Part shown: piece by piece, positions 44,901 through 55,313 of the stretch
How the letters are laid out: the number at the start of each line of letters is the position of its first letter
How positions within the stretch are numbered: the stretch's first letter is position 1
Assembly (NCBI GenBank): GCA_004431415.1
Contig: QPMI01000245.1
Span: forward strand, 43,886-107,885
Length of the DNA: 64,000 nt
DNA from: Cyanophora paradoxa
Taxonomy: Eukaryota > Glaucocystophyceae > Cyanophorales > Cyanophoraceae
Direction of reading: 5' to 3'
Notes under the pieces: generated by a model
What the model saw: the letters and a program-made list of their open reading frames with translations, nothing else
Told to the model about the DNA's origin: nothing
Databases searched by the model: none
Program-made: the position numbers and the translations under genes

Positions 44901-47900
44901 CATGCGATTGGTCTGATCATGACGGCTTCGTTCGCTTCCAGTGCAATTCGCTGAGTCTTACAACATCCGACAACGTCCTCGCTCTTTGGGACCTGGACCG
45001 CGGAATAATGCTCCACCATATTCGTTTGGAGCAGAATACACGCATCATCGTGTCTGAGGTTCTCTTGCGTTAGCGCACACGCTTTGTTCGTCGAAAGCAT
45101 TGTAAAGTTCGCTTCAGGACTGTCGGAGGGTCGTGGAGCTTGAATGCAAATCGCTACCAGAGGGGATCATCAAGCGGACTGACGTAGAGCAACTTAATGC
45201 TCCTGCTCGCCTGCGAGTTCACAGTCTCGTGATCGATGCCGGACAGCTAAAGCTGACTCCGATTTCCGAGCACGCGATCCCTGGCGCTTTCGCGCCTATC
45301 GTCTACGCGACGGATCATCGACGGACTCATAATTATTCGATTGTCAAGCTCAGCAGGGTGCGAGGCATCGTTAGGTTTTGTTTTCACCGCGACTCATTTC
45401 ACGAAGCAGGACGGACGTCGAGCAATTACGCTGCATGTCGACAGGGGATCCGGATTTTGGTTCCTGACACTTTGGAATGCTGAGCAATGGACCGTCATTC
45501 GTCATATGGTCTGCCCTTCCGAAACGTTCGCAGACGACCGTGCAGACAACGGACAGCTTCAGTTCCTTACGTTATCCGAAGTGCGCCTGCACGTTGAATT
45601 TGCAATCGCTTACTTGCCTATGATCATGATTCAATCCAGCCACAGGACTTGTCGCGTGCTGTAACGATCAACAAAGACAGGCGATCCAGCCCTACCATCC
45701 ATCATGTTCCAACTAACCCCTCGTTCTGATTTTGAGCCGCTCAGAACTCTCAGCATGTGGGACCTCGCTGCCGGAGAGGAGGAGCATCGGCTGACGGGAC
45801 ACGAGGATGACGTTCGAGTGACCTTCTTCCTCCCGGTGGCCTATCCCCTTCTCTGCATTAAAATTTGCGAGTCTTTTGATCATGATGCCGCGCGTTCAGG
45901 GCGGCGCCTCCTTTGTGTCGGCGGGTGTGCAGGAGCTGCGGTTGTGGCCGTTGGTCCGCAGACGTCTCCGCCCTCGAGCCTCCTCTCGTGCCTCTCGAAG
46001 GGCACGCTTCCTCCGCCTCTCTGCGGTTCGCCCACCCTTGGAATACCGCTAGCGCTAGTGTGCTTATGAGCCCCGCGGACGTCGACCCTCTGCCATCTCC
46101 CAGGACGGTTCGCGGCTGCTGCATGCCACGGACACAAGTGCGAATCTTTGGAACACTGGTTCCGGGGCCTTCATCAAGGACATTCCTATGTTTGGCCTTT
46201 GCTCAGTCGATGCAAACGTGCGCAAGATTCATAGTATATGTACTAGTGCCAAGCGCTCTGTTCGTTAGCACAGCGCTGATCATGACGCCTGTATCGATGC
46301 AGGGACGCAAAGTAATTGCGATGCTGGCACGAGGGCACGCAGCTCTAGCAGAGTTGGAGTCACAGAAGTTCGAGTGGACTGCAGCGCTGGAAGGGTTGGA
46401 GCTAATGCCACTTGGGTCCCTCCGGACCCCTGCCATCGCGTCAGAGGTGACACCGATCCTCGACGATGTCTTGCTCGTCCCAATTTGTTTCCGCGATCAG
46501 GATGGCAAGAGGGCCATAATTCGAACGAGGGATGGTTCCACACTGGTTGATCTGCAGCAAGGAGTCCCCTTGCTTCTGCTCAGCATCGTTCCCTTCAAAA
46601 TCGTTGCCCCAGATGCAGACCTACTCAATCCGGTCTTTGTGGTGCGCCCTTGTGTGCAGTGCGCTCGTTGTGACAATGTAACGATGTGTCCAGGATTATT
46701 CACGTGCAATCGTCAACCTGGTGTGGTCAGGAGAGCAGGGCGGCGGCTATCGCTTTGCCTCCGCCGTCTTCGCGCTAGAAAAGCACACCACGATTCCAGG
46801 ACTGCCTTTTCAAATATGCCACATCGCGGCGATTCAACCTTTCTTGATTCTCGCTTCTCTGCCCGGCCCGGTTCGCCTCTTTCCTCCTACGTATACTCAT
46901 CTTCCTTTGACCCAAACCCCGTCTTAATGCCCCTACCCCAAGTGCCCTCTTGATACCGCCCGCCCTGCAGGACGGAGAACGGCTGCTCTGCTACAGCAGA
47001 AGCGGCCCGGTGGAGTCGAAGCAGTCCCAGCGGCGGCTCTGGCTGCAGGGCGCAGCCTCAGGGAAGGTGCTTGGGGAGGTAGAGTGGGATCCGAGAGGTC
47101 CCTACGACCCCAGCGCCGAGCTGGTTCGAGACGAGGTGCAGCTGCCGCCTGCTTCGCCCCGCGCGCCGCGTCTAACGCCCCGCAGCGTGGCGAGCGCAGC
47201 TCGCGATTCGTGCTGCTGAGGAGCTCGCGAGCGCTGTCGCTGAGCGGGACGATGATCTCGGATTGGGAGAAGGGCTGCCGCGTGCGGTCGAGCACGGCGC
47301 TGGTCGTGGCCGACGTGGAGCACGGCTGCGAGGCGGCCCTGCTCGCGTCGCCGGGCGAAGAACTCCTCCTTTCCGCCTGCGCCCGCCTCGCCCCTGGCGT
47401 GCGCCCCTCGCTCCCTCGAGCTCGCCCCCGTCCATGGCCAACCTCGCCCGACCCGCCGCCGGCAGGGGCAGCGCCTGCGTGTCGTGGCCTCGGGAAAGGG
47501 CTACATTTGCGTCTGGGACGTTGACCTGGCCGCCCTGCGGAGCAACCCGGTCGGGCCGCTGCCCGTGCGCCCTCCCCGCTTGCTGTCTGCTGGCGCGGCG
47601 GCGTCTGGCCGGCGAGCCCATGGCATGCGCAGGTGCTGTACCCCGCGCGGCGCATCGCGGACGTGAAGAGAGAGCTCTTCAACGGCTGCCTCGTGCGTCA
47701 ACGTCGCAGCGGCCTCTTCCCCGCCCCCTGCCCCTCCGTCCCACCGCCCGCCGCAGATCGACGGCCTGACGAGCTGCTCGCCGGAGATGCGGGCCCTGTT
47801 CCTCGAGAAGGGCGCCCGCGCGGCGCCGGAGACGGATCCGGGGGCGCAGGCGGAGGAGGCGGCGGACGCGCCCGTGCAGCTCGCCCTGCAGCCGTGGGCC

Positions 47901-47954
47901 GTCGTGGCGGAGCTCGAAAAGCAAGCCGGGGGCGCAGGCGATCGCGATGCGTAG
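38943..47954 (+). CDS. Large STAND ATPase: acylation motif, helical region, NACHT, pentapeptide repeats, WD40-like repeats
   Basis: The ATG at 38943 gives MGSACCKHGVKAAATPAK, a classic N-myristoylation plus dual-palmitoylation pattern, ending at a GT donor. Exons to about 41.7 kb encode Ala-rich helices. Then the NACHT core: LLIAGEPGSSKSTFLAFL (Walker A, 41951-42003), LVLLLDAYDEL (Walker B with the NACHT D-x-x-D-E pattern, 42260) and VIVTCRSALL (sensor 1). At about 44150-44340 come pentapeptide repeats (ADLRGADLTDCGLQEANLGG, then ADLRGAKL). From 44.4 to 47.6 kb WD40-like pieces recur (LRVFDLKKG, NVLALWDLDRG, LSMWDLAAGEEEHRLTGHED, YICVWDVD). The end is ELEKQAGGAGDRDA with TAG at 47952-47954. 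The exon chain is not fully resolved. NACHT-WD40 proteins act as NLR-like sensors; the role here is inferred. Walker A has Ser where Gly is usual before Lys. Confidence 0.72.
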
Positions 47955-48096
47955 CCCTCGCGCTCCCCCGGCCGCAGGCAGCATGCTGCTGTGCGCTGCG
48001 GTGTAAATACTATTCCGATGGGAAAACCTGTGAGGCTTAGATCAGGAGTCGGGTGTTGATATGCGCGCGCCACGCATGCCATAGCGGGGCTACGTA

Positions 48097-49390
48097 TGCG
48101 CGCAGGCCTCGTGCCGGCGCATGTTCGAGCAGATCAACGCAACCTTCGACCGCGGTGCGCCCGCCCCGCGGCCCCGCCGCCGGGCCTCGCTCACGCGCGG
48201 GCGCACCCGCGCGCAGGGATGGACGAGCGGATCCAGAAGCCGTTCGCCGAGTACTTCCAGAACGCCACCGCCAACCTCTCCCAGGCCCGCCCCGCCCCGC
48301 CCCGCCCCGGGCGCCCCGCTATGAGCTGAGCGGGGGCGGCAGGCGTCGAGCGCGCTCTCGGGGGTCGCGCAGACGGTCACCGCGTCGGTCGCCGAGCAGC
48401 AGCGCGCCCTCGCCGCCGCCCTCGCCCGCCTCGCCGCCGCCCCGCCCCGGCCCCGGCCACGGCCCCGGCCCCGGCCCCGAGGCCTCCCTCCCGCCCTCCG
48501 TGCAGGCGCTCCTCGGGCGGCCGGCGCGGTGCCGATGCCTGGCCCGCCGCCGCCGCCGCCGCCGATGCCGCCGGGGCGGCGGGGCCCGGGTCGTGGGGCG
48601 GGAGGGCCCGCGGGAGACGATCGCGCGGCTGGCGCGCGAGGAGCGCTTCGAGGCCGCCTTCAACGCCGTCCGCCCCGCCCGCCCGCCGCCTCGGCTTGCC
48701 TCGCCTCCGCTCGCGGCTGAGGCGGGGCGGGGCGGGCAGGCGCTCTCGGCGGGGGACGTCGAGCTCGTCGCGTGGCTCTGCGCCCTCGTCCCGTCGACCG
48801 CGTCTTCGCCCCGGCGCCCCGCCCTCGTCCGCCCCGCCCCGCCCCCGCCCGCCCCGCCGCCCGCGGCCGACGCGCGGGGCAGAGCCAGGCGGTGCTGGTG
48901 ACGCTGATCCAGCACCTGGGGTTCGACCTGAGCCGGGACACGGCGGCGAAGCTGCGCTGGATCCAGGCCTCGTGCCTCGCCCTCAACCCCGCCGTGCGGC
49001 CCCGGCCCCGGCCCCGCCCCTCGGGAAGGGCGGGCTGGAGCGCGGGGCGCAGCGGCAGGAGCGGTGGTGCGGGAGGTGGTGCCCGCGTCCTCGGCCAGCT
49101 CCACGCCCACCTCCAGGCCCGCCCCGCCCCTTCCGGCCCGTCCCCGCCCTCTCACGCCGGGCCGGGCGGGCGGCAGGCGGTGCAGCGGTCGTACGTGGCG
49201 GCCCCCGGCGACCTCAGCGCCGCCAGCACCCTCTCCAGCTGCAGGCCCGCCCCGCCCCTCCTCCTCCTCCTCTCGCCCTCCTCGCCCCCCCCCCCCCCCC
49301 CCGCCCCGCCCCCGATCTGGAGCTGACGCCGGGCGCGCGCAGCTTCGCATGGTGACGCACCTCGTGCACTCGCTCCTCAGCGGCCAGTAG
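48097..49390 (+). pseudogene. Truncated duplicate of the EDC4 3' end
   Basis: It is a direct-orientation copy of 37279-38567, starting at the same splice acceptor, so it lacks the EDC4 start, the WD40 blades and most of the protein. Exons MFEQINATFDR, MDERIQKPFAEYF, ETIARLAREERFEAAFNA and RMVTHLVHSLLSGQ are recognisable, and the final TAG is kept. One-base losses relative to the source break the frame, e.g. AGGAGGCGG to AGGAGCGG near 49060 and CCCCGCG to CCCGCG near 49083. Intron lengths also differ; an 18-nt C-run (49285-49302) is unique to this copy. No promoter or start is apparent, so I treat it as non-functional, though stray transcripts could arise. Confidence 0.85.
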
Positions 49391-49432
49391 CCGCCGCTAG
49401 CCGGCCGGCCGGCCGGCCCGGCGGCCGGCGGC

Positions 49433-50815
49433 GACGTCAACGACTCGACGTCGCGCCGACCCGCACGGCGGACTCCCGGCCCCGTGGCTCAGGTAACGGT
49501 ACCCTTATTGCCGAGTCAGGGGTACCCTAGGCCTAGTATGCAAGTCTTGTACCGCGGACCGTTAGTTGGACGGTCGCGTCACGACTCGCGTGACCGTCGG
49601 CCCTGGCGCCGGGCGGCCCGGGCCGGCCGTTGTCGCGATCGCGCCGCGGCGCGCCGCGCGCACGCATTTTACTGTAACTTAGTAAAAGTACAGTAAAACA
49701 CGAAATCTCCCGGAGTCTGGCCGACTCCGGGAGTCCGGGCCCCCGGGCCCGGGGATCCGGCGGATGTCCGACGGACTCCGACCGTGACTCCGACGCCGGA
49801 CTGTGACAGTCGCTGACTCGCTGGCAGACCTGCCAATCATTGAATGTCGCTTAAGCTTCATCGACGAACTTTTTTTAGCAATCGCTTTCACGGAAAAAAA
49901 TCAAATCCGCAAGCGTTAACGTCGACGTCATAAATTATATACCCGGCCGGTCGCGGCGCCTCTTATGCTGTCTTAGCCCGAGCTTGGCGGCCTTGCCAAA
50001 AATAGTTGGCCTCGCCAACTCGACGCCGACGTCGCCGAGTCGTACTAGTACTGTAGAACTAGTTAATTTAGTGCAGGAAAATAATTAGCCTAGTAGTACT
50101 TCGCCAAAAATGTCATGACTCATGATCACTTTAGCAGCTGCAGTTGGTAAATCTTTAGTAGGTCAGTTTTCGCGGGTCTTTTGTATGGCGGAGATGGGGC
50201 TACCCCTACAAATTCTCGGCTTTAGCAGGCGGAAAATATTTAGTAGATCGCCCAAACACTTTTAGTACTATAAATATGCAGCCCACTAAATATTGCCGCA
50301 TGCGCAGTACTGCACAGTACTGCGCAGTGCGGCGCGCATGCGCAGCTGCAGCCTGCGCGCAGCCTGCAGGCTGCAGCCTGCAGCCTGCAGGCCTAGCTAT
50401 CATAGTATATAGCCATAATAGCCTAGTAGGCTAACGATCATCGGATGCAGCTGCGGCAGCGCCGGCAGGCGGCGGCACTAGTACTGCGGCAGCTGCAGGC
50501 TGCAGCATGCCGCAGTGCAGGCTGTGCCACGGTGATGCAGCCTGCATGCGCAGCCTACGAGTACTAGGCTATATATAGCTATTGCCAGCTGCAGGCTCCA
50601 CTGCCGCTCCACTGGGCCAGTCGCTGAGCGGCGGAGTACAGCCTCGTCCGGCAGTGTCCCGCACTGGTCCAGGCTAACCGTCCAGCAGCCTGGCAGCTGC
50701 AGCTTTAAAAATTTAGCTTCCGAAGTTCAGTCCGCGGGGGTCCCTGGGCCGTGGCCCGCATTCGGCTGTACGTGTAGTACGCGTACGTATACGCGTTACC
50801 GTATCTATTAGCGCG
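49433..50815. other. Gene-free, palindrome-rich spacer
   Basis: About 1.4 kb without supportable genes. It is mixed in composition: GCCGGC blocks at the left, then AT-richer DNA, then at 50290-50400 and 50450-50620 dense repeats of CTGCAG, GCATGC and CAGCTG that form many short self-complementary stretches. It may hold the promoter of the gene at 50816. Confidence 0.5.
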
Positions 50816-53345
50816 ATGGGCCGCCCCTCGAACTCGCCGGCGCTGCTGGTCGCCCTCGCTGCCGCCGTGCTCCTCGCCAGCTGCCTCCCCGGTACCGCCC
50901 GCACCCGCCCCGCCCCAGCCCTGATCATGACTTGTTTGCACACCGACTGATCACGGCTTGCGCCCGCCCGCGCCCGCCCGCGCCCGCGCAGGGGTCGGGG
51001 CGCTCTCGGACCGCCTGCTGCCGGGCATCCGCTCGCTGCCGGCCGGGAGCGGCTGGAACGACCTCGCCCAGGGGAACCATAGCTTCTGCTTGGGGAACTT
51101 CACGACCCTTGCCGCCGCTGAAGGCGAGCCGCGTCCGCGCGTTGCGATGGCTCGTCGCTCGTCCTAAATTTAGAGCTTGAGAGCTCTAGATCTCGATTAA
51201 TTATAATATTGATGATGAGCGCCCCCACGCATGTGCAGGAGGAACTGGCACTGGAGCTAACTTTGGGGATGGCATCCAAAGTGCGTATACACTGCAGCTG
51301 ACAGTTTCTCGCTATTGAGCGAGATGCGCATGCATCCGCTCTCACTGTATATGTGTTTGTGTTTGATCGGGGGTGTTTGGGATCAGGTCTCTATTACTCC
51401 GAGTTTGATGGTCCGCTTTTTGCATCTTATAATACATGATCTATAGCTAGCTATAGATCTAACTCAATACATTAATATTCTAGGCGTACGCGTGCGCATG
51501 CCATGATGCGCGGTTTTCGATAAAAGTACAGTTCTTAATCAGATCAGAAGGGGACACACATGAACATGCATGCGCGCGCAGGCTACCTCTACGTCGGCTA
51601 CAAGAAGGGCATCTTCCGCGTGAACTCATCGTGCTCGTCGGAGCTCGTCGCAGGGCAGGGGCCCACTTCCATCAACACGATGCTGCATGCCGGCGAAACA
51701 GCGGACGCGAAGTCCATTTATTTCGCGTGAGCCAAGCATGATTTCCGGAATAATAATCCATGCTCGCATTATTAATATTCTTCAACGACGAGCACTGATA
51801 CGCGAGAAACGCCGCCCTTCGGCAGAGGCGTGACCGGGCTGCACGCGAACTCGAGCGGGGGCCTCTTCTGGATGGATCCGGGCGAGGGCACGGGGCCCTC
51901 GGCCATCGGCTACCTCAACTTCATGACCTCGAACATCACGGTCCTGTGGACCACCGCCTCGCACGGCCAGTGCCCGTCCGCGTACGATGCGGCTGCTTGC
52001 GCCGGGACGGTGTACAGCACGGGGGCGGCATCCGGCGGCACGGCCGGCAACTCCGGGTCGATGGCCGTACACGATGGCAAGGTCTATGTGGTCGCGAAGC
52101 GCGTCCCGAAGTCGAGTTACTGCGGTCCGTGCATCGACAAGAGGCGCCGGGCCCTCCATCAAGTCACGGACGGCGAGGCCGGGGCGTACAGCATCGTCCT
52201 CTTCACCGTCCCAGCGGCAGGTGCCGACGGCCCTTCCGGATCCAAGCGCAATCGCGAGGCTCGCTCTGCAATAGGCCATGGATATATATAACATAGCGAA
52301 AGATCGATATCGATCGATAATCCCATGACGCGCTCCGCATTCGATCAGGGGGCGCCGCGACGTTCGTTGCGGCCTTCACGAAGACGGCGGGGGCGGCCGA
52401 CTACATTCTGCGCCCCAGCTCGCTCGCTGTCGAGGCGGTCGGCTCGGCGGTCCACGTCTACGCCGGCGTCCGGGGGAAGCTCGTCGCGGCTCCGGCGACT
52501 GAGGCGCCGGTCGTGATGCCGCCAATTATCCTCCCGCCGATCATGGGCCCGACAAAGCGGAGAAGCCTCCTGGCGACCGGCGACGAGCTCCCCTCGCGCA
52601 TCGTCAAGGTGCATGCGCATGCAGCTGCAATATTAATGAGTGTTGAAGCAGGGCCCGGGGCCCGCCGGCGCTAGCCGGGGCGTCCTCGAATTCCATTAAC
52701 GTTTAATTAAAATTCTATAATTATATCACACTCGCCGCGAAGTCTTGGGCGTGCGTGCACGTGCGTTCTGCTGAACGTTTCCGGCGGCCGGGGCGCCGGC
52801 AGGTTGTCATTACATCCTCCTCGACGACCGTGACCAACTTTACGACGACCGACTCCGTCATAGCGGTCACGCCGCGCTACATCAACGGGCTCGCCATCGT
52901 CAAGACCAAGTGCGCCCGAGATCGTGATTACAATGCATTATATATAATTATCATTATAATTATCTCCATCGCTATGGCCAGTCGCTTACATTTCTGCTTC
53001 ACAGTCACGGTCCTTGGCGCCTCGTTGCCCAGATCCAGGAGTCGGATACGACCAGGTACATCGCCTCGTACGACTCCACCGGCACCGAAATGACCGGCGA
53101 GAGGATCACGTCCGTTTCCGAGTGCGTCGCAGTTCGCAAGCGGATTTGCGCGCGCATTATTTCGAGCGTATTTCAATGGACTGATCCATCGCAATATTCT
53201 CTCCAGCCCCGACGTGCAGAATTCGGAAACGCTTTTGCCCTTTTCCGGGCTCGCGCAGACCGGCACGCGTGACTACCCGATCTTTTACTCCGCGTGGGGG
53301 AAAGCGAAGGGGGACGGCACGTACAAGGCCGCCTACGACACATAG
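50816..53345 (+). CDS. Unrecognised secreted multi-exon protein with propeller-like repeats
   Basis: The ATG at 50816 opens a clear signal peptide, MGRPSNSPALLVALAAAVLL followed by ASCLP. Exons then give GVGALSDRLLPGIRSLPAGS, GGTGTGANFGDGIQ, GYLYVGYKKGIFRVNSSCSS, GVTGLHANSSGGLFWMDPGE, GSMAVHDGKVYVVAKRVP, SLAVEAVGSAVHVYAGVRGK and a last exon ending GDGTYKAAYDT at TAG 53343-53345. Repeated short strands of the type GxxYVxxKxGIFRV / GxxFWMD / GKVYVVAKR suggest a beta-propeller, but I know no matching family. Cysteine pairs and N-x-S/T sites fit an extracellular protein. Several introns are AT-rich, unlike those of genes to the left. The stop codon lies within a 28-bp inverted-repeat arm at the border to AT-rich DNA. 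Confidence 0.6.
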
Positions 53346-53620
53346 TAAAATGCGGAGTTTTAACCCTCGGCTTATCATAATTGATTTTGTTGATATATCT
53401 CGTATATTCTATTTCAATCAATCGATAATCTGTGTATATCTTATCGAATATTCAATTATTTCGATTATTTTGTATTCTTTTCGATATTTTATCGTAAATT
53501 TCTCTTATTTTCCGATTAGTCTTACTGAGTTAATCGATAATCTGTATATATTTCCGAATAATATAACTGAATCTCAATTATATCTTGCCTCTGGTTAAAA
53601 CTCCGCATTTTACTATGTGT
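53338..53620. repeat. 28-bp perfect inverted repeat with 227-bp AT-rich loop at the composition border
   Basis: Arm one, 53338-53365 (ACACATAGTAAAATGCGGAG, then TTTTAACC), is the exact reverse complement of 53593-53620. The enclosed 227 bp is about 80 percent AT and contains two similar ATCGATAATCTGT-type words (53437 and 53541). The left arm includes the stop codon of the upstream gene. Possible readings are a fold-back made at an integration junction, a terminal repeat end, or an assembly artefact. Confidence 0.9.
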
Positions 53621-53872
53621 GATTGGTCTAAAAGTTAATTGATTTAATCGATATTATATTCATGTACTTTCTCGATTAAATTTAATTAAATTTAAATTCA
53701 TTTAATCGGAAATATATCGCTTAACTCGATTAAGATCCATATTAGATTCATTTGTTTATATTAACAAATCGATCTCTTATTGAATTCAATCGTAATTATA
53801 CATGAAACTTATATGATTTTATCATTGTTTTGTTGAGTCTAAGGGGGACCTTAGGTTTTTTGAAATAATTGG

Positions 53873-53963
53873 GTGTCACAGGTGTCACAGGTCCATCCCA
53901 AACTTTTGAAAATTCATTCTTTATAGGAGAAACTTTGGGATAAACCTGTGACACCTGTGACAC
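53873..53963. repeat. 91-bp palindromic repeat, copy 1
   Basis: Its termini are perfect 20-bp inverted repeats, GTGTCACAGGTGTCACAGGT and its complement, each a tandem 9-mer (GTGTCACAG). Just inside are ATCCCAAA and its complement TTTGGGAT; the centre is CTTTTGAAAATTCATTC-like. It resembles a miniature inverted-repeat element or a strong hairpin. Homology with copy 2 continues about 24 bp beyond the right end. Confidence 0.9.
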
Positions 53964-54057
53964 ATACCATATTTAGTAAGGATCTCTTTTATAATGAAAA
54001 ACTCAGTAATAATCTTATCTATGTATTTCTAATTAAATGAATAAATGATTTAATCGA

Positions 54058-54148
54058 GTGTCACAGGTGTCACAGGTCCATCCCAAACTTTTGAAAATTC
54101 ACTCTTTATAGGAGAAACTTTGGGATAAACCTGTGACACCTGTGACAC
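54058..54148. repeat. 91-bp palindromic repeat, copy 2
   Basis: Nearly identical to 53873-53963, in the same orientation and with 185-bp spacing; one base differs in the core (ATTCACTC versus ATTCATTC) and the 20-bp inverted termini are unchanged. Flanks to about 54172 are also shared, so the pair looks like a tandem duplication rather than two independent insertions. Confidence 0.9.
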
Positions 54149-54590
54149 ATACCATATTCAGTAAGGACCTCTTATATTGTGAAAATCTCAGTGTTAGTTG
54201 GTGTAGTTGATTCAAAAAATGCATTTTATACTCTGATTCATTGTTATTTCCTGTGAAATTTGAGTCAACTCAACCCACTTAGTCAACCCTTGCATTGAAT
54301 TCGTAACAAAATCCATATACTATTACTACTTTTACGATTAATATGAGTCAACCTTGAGTCCACTTTAATTATAGGGGGAATCTTGGGCAGATGCTGAGGT
54401 TTTAGTGTAAGGAAATCGAACATTATTCTAATTATTTGACATTGCTTAATGTAGGGTGCATTCATATTTCGGCTACATCATACAGTAGAATTTCTATCGT
54501 AAAGAATGACCGGAATCCGGAAAATAATCATTGTAGAAAGCTTTTGTAATAAAAAAGGTAAATTACCCTGATTATCATTATATAAACCTA

Positions 54591-54989
54591 TCAAAACGGG
54601 AATCTATCATGTTTATGTCTCTCAGTCTTCTCAAATGTGAGGAAATTCATTGTTTTATCGATCTCATCTGCAACTGCTTGTGTTTTATGCTGAGCTTCTT
54701 TACCACAACTGAATATATCAATTGCTAACATGCCTTCATTGGAATAACAATGAGCTGTACAATGGCTTTCATCTAATAGCAGAACCAATGCAAAACCAGG
54801 AGGTGATAGTTTCCCATCAAATATCTCACAGTGTTTATGAACAATCCTAATACCTTGTCTCAATATTGCTTGTTCAAGGGTTCTCATAATCCAATTACCA
54901 AGAAAGCTAACATGCTCATAACCTGTTGCTATAGCTGTTTTAGCCTTGTAATCAAGCATTACATGAAAGCCTCTGTATTTAGTCTCCAT
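54591..54989 (-). CDS. speD: SpeD-type S-adenosylmethionine decarboxylase
   Basis: A 132-residue protein of the size of bacterial-type SpeD proenzymes. The diagnostic block LLLDESHCTAHCYSNEGMLA followed by IDIFSCG matches the SpeD active site: cleavage before the Ser of ESH would create the pyruvoyl cofactor, and the later His and the D-I-F-x-C-G motif are conserved. The enzyme makes decarboxylated AdoMet for spermidine synthesis. The ATG at 54989 is followed by METKYRGFHVMLDYKAKTA. It is the last gene of a minus-strand run. SpeD genes are known in cyanophages and in some large algal viruses; here no other polyamine gene is visible. The frame is intact. Confidence 0.85.
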   Translation of the reverse strand: METKYRGFHVMLDYKAKTAIATGYEHVSFLGNWIMRTLEQAILRQGIRIVHKHCEIFDGKLSPPGFALVLLLDESHCTAHCYSNEGMLAIDIFSCGKEAQHKTQAVADEIDKTMNFLTFEKTERHKHDRFPF

Positions 54990-55018
54990 TAAGAATACCT
55001 TAGAAAAATTAATTAATC

Positions 55019-55291
55019 CTAATCGAACCTAATGCAAATATCCCTGTACTCTACTTTGATTGATGAAGTAGCCCTTTTCCTGTAAGCCTGAGAATGCTTT
55101 TTGTTGCATTCCCTACAACCTGATCCCTTCACATGATTAAAGGGATATGTAAGGATCACCTTGTTACACTGCAAACATCTAACAGATACTTTCTCTTGAG
55201 CTTTGATGTAATGTGTCTCACTGTAATCGAATTTATCTTTACCATGAACTGTCATAGCAGCATCAATAAACTTTTTTGTTTTACTATCCAT
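55019..55291 (-). CDS. Small zinc-ribbon protein of phage/giant-virus type
   Basis: Ninety residues. It shows the widespread viral module of the form F-x-x-x-A-x-x-V-H-G-x-x-x-(Y/F)-D-Y-S...Y...V...C-x-x-C...P-F-N-H-x-x-G-x-G-C-x-x-C: here AMTVHGKDKFDYSETHYIKA, then VRCLQCNKV and YPFNHVKGSGCRECNKKH. Four cysteines (C-x2-C, C-x2-C) should bind one zinc. This module often accompanies homing endonucleases or stands alone in phages and giant viruses; its function is unknown. Start ATG at 55291. Intact frame. Confidence 0.75.
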   Translation of the reverse strand: MDSKTKKFIDAAMTVHGKDKFDYSETHYIKAQEKVSVRCLQCNKVILTYPFNHVKGSGCRECNKKHSQAYRKRATSSIKVEYRDICIRFD

Positions 55292-55313
55292 ACTCTATAT
55301 ATAACCAATATTC

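Larger units (their letters stand above)
53346..54590. other. AT-rich gene-free end of the virus-type segment
   Basis: About 1.2 kb of AT-rich DNA with no convincing ORF. It contains the right inverted-repeat arm, many TCGAT/AATCGA words, and two copies of a 91-bp palindromic repeat. It lies 3' of all the minus-strand genes of the segment, so it could be an element end or a terminator region. Confidence 0.55.

Noticed and set aside
48097-49390. Second functional EDC4 gene
   Set aside because: It begins at a splice acceptor, lacks most of the protein and has frame-breaking base losses.
53338-53620. Intrinsic transcription terminator or Polinton terminal repeat
   Set aside because: The 227-bp loop is too long for a terminator hairpin, and no second element end, integrase or protein-primed polymerase is visible to support a Polinton-type terminus.
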